DNA of 9,905 bases from Treponema sp. GTDB taxonomy: Bacteria > Spirochaetota > Spirochaetia > Treponematales > Breznakiellaceae. The translations under genes and the position numbers were made by a program. Numbering within the stretch: position 1 is the stretch's first letter; the number at the start of each line of letters is the position of its first letter. A model generated the notes under the pieces. That model had not been told where the DNA came from. It did not search any database and saw only the letters and a program-made list of their open reading frames with translations. The stretch covers positions 1-9,905 of the forward strand of contig JAIRLQ010000283.1 of assembly GCA_031259345.1 (NCBI GenBank), read 5' to 3'. This document shows positions 7,708 to 9,905 of this stretch, piece after piece.

Positions 7708-9905
7708 ATGCTGAATGAAATTATTTATACCAGATGCGGAACCGGCAGAGATCTCCTCAAAAAAGGAGCGGCTGTTCCCAACCAGGGATACAAATGTCAT
7801 TCATGTAGTGAGGCAATCTTTAGTGATGGATCGGTTCTGGATTTTCAATTCCTGCGGACGGTAGCCGGAATTCCCCATCCTTTTTCCGAGCCCGGCTTTG
7901 TTGATGACGCGTACCTTTATTATGTCCCCGAAAAGGGCAAGCCCTTATTCCAGAATTTTCATCCTATTCCGGATTCCAAGGGCAGGGCGGGCAATTTTAT
8001 TTCGCAGATTTTTGTGGGGGATTTAGGGTTTTATCCCTGTGAGGCTTTCGGCAGCAGGGATTGGGACGCAAAATTAAAGTCCGAAGATTATTATTACGGA
8101 TTTCGCGAGGATGCGCCGCCTTGGCTGATCCAGCGCAAAACTCCCCTCGCTCCGGGGAAAATCAATTTTGAAGCTGCCGGACGGTTTATCTCTCAGGGCC
8201 GGAGTGAGATATTAAAGGCTGCGGTCTGGTTTCTTTTTAAGCAGTACGCCCTTCCTCCCGAAGACCGGAAGTACCTTATTATTAAGGATACAACGGAAAA
8301 CATTGAACTGTGGATTGCCGCCATAGAGTACGCTTTTCCCCCTGAGACGGCCTGTACCATTCCTTTTGCGACCCGTATGACCGAAGCGGCCGCAACCGGA
8401 GGAACCAGAGGGAACCGGTATTTTATCGGGGCCAACGGCCTTTCGGCGGCCTCCACGGAGGAAAACCCCGAAAAGCGGCTTAAAGCGATGATCGTTGGAA
8501 TTGATGTGAGGGATCAGGCGGTTACTACATTGCGGGTTCTTCCGGCTTATCCCTATTGTCTTCTGGACGGGATGCAAAAAACTGTTTTATTTGAAGCAGA
8601 TGACACTATCGGTGAAAGTTATTTCAGCCTTATTACGACTTTTAGTGAAAGCCATAAAAGATTTATCGCCTTTCTTTCGGATATTCCCGGACTAAAAGTA
8701 TCACAGGATATTATTTCGCTGTACCATGCTTACCGGTATCTTTATCTTACAGATGACAAATCATGGACCTGCGCCGAACTGGTCAGATGCCTGGAACTGT
8801 TTTTGAATTATAAAAACCTCCCCGCCGGTGAAGCTCCGGTCAAAAAGGCGGTTTCTCATATTGACATTATGCTGCAACAGGATGAAGCAAACGGCTACCG
8901 GCTGTTCAACGTTCTGCGTAAGCTCAAGGCGGCCGCTGAAGGCGATCTCTGTGCCGCCGCATTAAAAGTATTTCAGAATAAACTGATTTCCGATGGTCCC
9001 GGTTTAAAACAAAGCCTGGAATTGATAAAGACGCAGCCCTTTGCCCAGGAAGCCTTTTCCAAACTGACAAGCGACGAATCGGTGGGTAAATACCAGGAAT
9101 TGATTGCCCGGTGCAACAGCGCCCAGGGGGATAGAATCCTGGAAACCTACAGGGAAGCCCTTAAATTTATGAATCAAAAAATGAGCGGCAACGGCATCAA
9201 GCTGATAACCGGTCTTTTGGAACAGGGAATAAGGACGAATGACAGGGAAGGCGCCGCCAAAATAATCAGGAATTTTATCCATTCCAACGGGGATCTTGCG
9301 GATATTGTCTTCCCCCTTGCGGTAAAATACAGGGACGATCCCCAGAAATCGGATTTGCTTTGGGAGCGTATCTCCGTCATCTATACCGCGGATATTTCTG
9401 AAAAGGAATTCGCCCTTTTTTGCCGGTTTGTAAAGGAACAAGGTTTTACGGCGCAGATAGAAAACTTGCTCTGCGACAGAATAAAACAGGGCGGAGACAT
9501 AGCCTGGCTTTATAGAATTTTCAGTGAAACATACCCGCCGCCGGTCCCGTATCCCGGAGGAGAAAAATTCTTTAGGGAAATTGCGGAAGCGGTGGAAGAT
9601 ATTTCCGGAATTTCTTTAATACTGGATCAACTGAACGGGGCCGGACTTGATGAAAGGGTCCTGGTATCCCTTTATGACGAGATTGATGAACACCGCCCGG
9701 TGATAATAAAGCCCAATTCTTTGGAAGACAAAATCGGGCGAAAAATACTGTTGACCCGCCCCAAAAAAGCGAATTGTACCCATTCAAGGTGCGGAATCCT
9801 CCTGAGCAATATTTTCAGTTATTCAAGACAGCCGGAAAAAATAAAGGGGATAATCGTCGAAGCTTACAAGCACGGTCAAATTTCTGCCGGTAAAAATTTT
9901 GCAAA
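7708..9905 (+). CDS. GTPase-associated protein 1-like (GAP1-N/GAP1-M) large protein, 3' end missing
   Basis: The frame is open from the ATG at 7708 to the window end: 732 codons without a stop, so the gene continues outside. The N-terminal 150 residues (EIIYTRCGTGRD near residues 4-15, GYKCHSCSEAIF near 27-38, KGRAGNF at 91-97) look like the GAP1 N-terminal domain, which occurs beside bacterial Double-GTPases. Residues about 160-290 (YLIIKDTTENIELWIAAIEY from 189, then CTIPFATRM at 216-224) look like the GAP1 middle domain. The rest is predominantly helical, with no catalytic motif I recognise; a C690/C695 pair sits near the visible end. The Double-GTPase-like gene immediately upstream supports the assignment. 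The role is inferred: a partner or effector adaptor of the GTPase. The name GAP1 here means GTPase-associated protein, not a demonstrated GTPase-activating protein. The family match is from remembered sequence patterns and needs a profile search. Confidence 0.82.
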   Translation, partial: MLNEIIYTRCGTGRDLLKKGAAVPNQGYKCHSCSEAIFSDGSVLDFQFLRTVAGIPHPFSEPGFVDDAYLYYVPEKGKPLFQNFHPIPDSKGRAGNFISQIFVGDLGFYPCEAFGSRDWDAKLKSEDYYYGFREDAPPWLIQRKTPLAPGKINFEAAGRFISQGRSEILKAAVWFLFKQYALPPEDRKYLIIKDTTENIELWIAAIEYAFPPETACTIPFATRMTEAAATGGTRGNRYFIGANGLSAASTEENPEKRLKAMIVGIDVRDQAVTTLRVLPAYPYCLLDGMQKTVLFEADDTIGESYFSLITTFSESHKRFIAFLSDIPGLKVSQDIISLYHAYRYLYLTDDKSWTCAELVRCLELFLNYKNLPAGEAPVKKAVSHIDIMLQQDEANGYRLFNVLRKLKAAAEGDLCAAALKVFQNKLISDGPGLKQSLELIKTQPFAQEAFSKLTSDESVGKYQELIARCNSAQGDRILETYREALKFMNQKMSGNGIKLITGLLEQGIRTNDREGAAKIIRNFIHSNGDLADIVFPLAVKYRDDPQKSDLLWERISVIYTADISEKEFALFCRFVKEQGFTAQIENLLCDRIKQGGDIAWLYRIFSETYPPPVPYPGGEKFFREIAEAVEDISGISLILDQLNGAGLDERVLVSLYDEIDEHRPVIIKPNSLEDKIGRKILLTRPKKANCTHSRCGILLSNIFSYSRQPEKIKGIIVEAYKHGQISAGKNFA

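Noticed and set aside
1..9905. CRISPR array, insertion sequence, tRNA or attachment-site repeats
   Set aside because: No regularly spaced direct repeats, transposase motifs, terminal inverted repeats or tRNA-like folds were seen; the only repeated DNA is the shared Hsp70 motif coding of the two paralogues.

Overview
The window is wall-to-wall coding on the + strand: five genes, none longer-spaced than about 20 bases, and the first and last run off the two ends. Order: (1) the 3' part of a short Hsp70/DnaK-like chaperone; (2) a complete second Hsp70 whose C-terminal lid is replaced by a von Willebrand factor A (VWA) domain; (3) a 1056-residue protein with an N-terminal helical region, a double zinc ribbon, TPR-like helices and several fibronectin-III-like beta-sandwich domains; (4) a P-loop GTPase-like protein with N-terminal zinc-binding cysteine pairs; (5) a large protein, open to the window end, whose N-terminus resembles the GTPase-associated protein 1 (GAP1) families. 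Gaps are 5, 1, 16 and 20 bases, so this reads as the middle of one operon. No promoter, terminator, RNA gene, mobile element, CRISPR array or non-coding stretch of 300 bases is visible.

The organism is a bacterium, from the Shine-Dalgarno sites and packed operon. Base composition looks balanced to slightly GC-rich by eye. The style would suit a moderate-GC anaerobe such as a termite-gut type spirochaete (Treponema relatives), but nothing in the window fixes the taxon and this is a weak guess.

How the genes may work together (inference): two ATP-driven Hsp70 motors, one carrying a metal-dependent protein-binding VWA domain, would act on or with the large zinc-ribbon/beta-sandwich scaffold; the GTPase would be a nucleotide switch and the GAP1-like protein its partner. 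Pairs of such GTPases and GAP1-like proteins are, as I recall, known from comparative genomics of NTP-dependent bacterial conflict (defence-like) systems. No toxin, nuclease or pore-forming effector is visible here, so if this is such a system its effector lies outside the window or in a domain I cannot recognise. The Hsp70-VWA fusion beside a second lidless Hsp70 is the most distinctive element.
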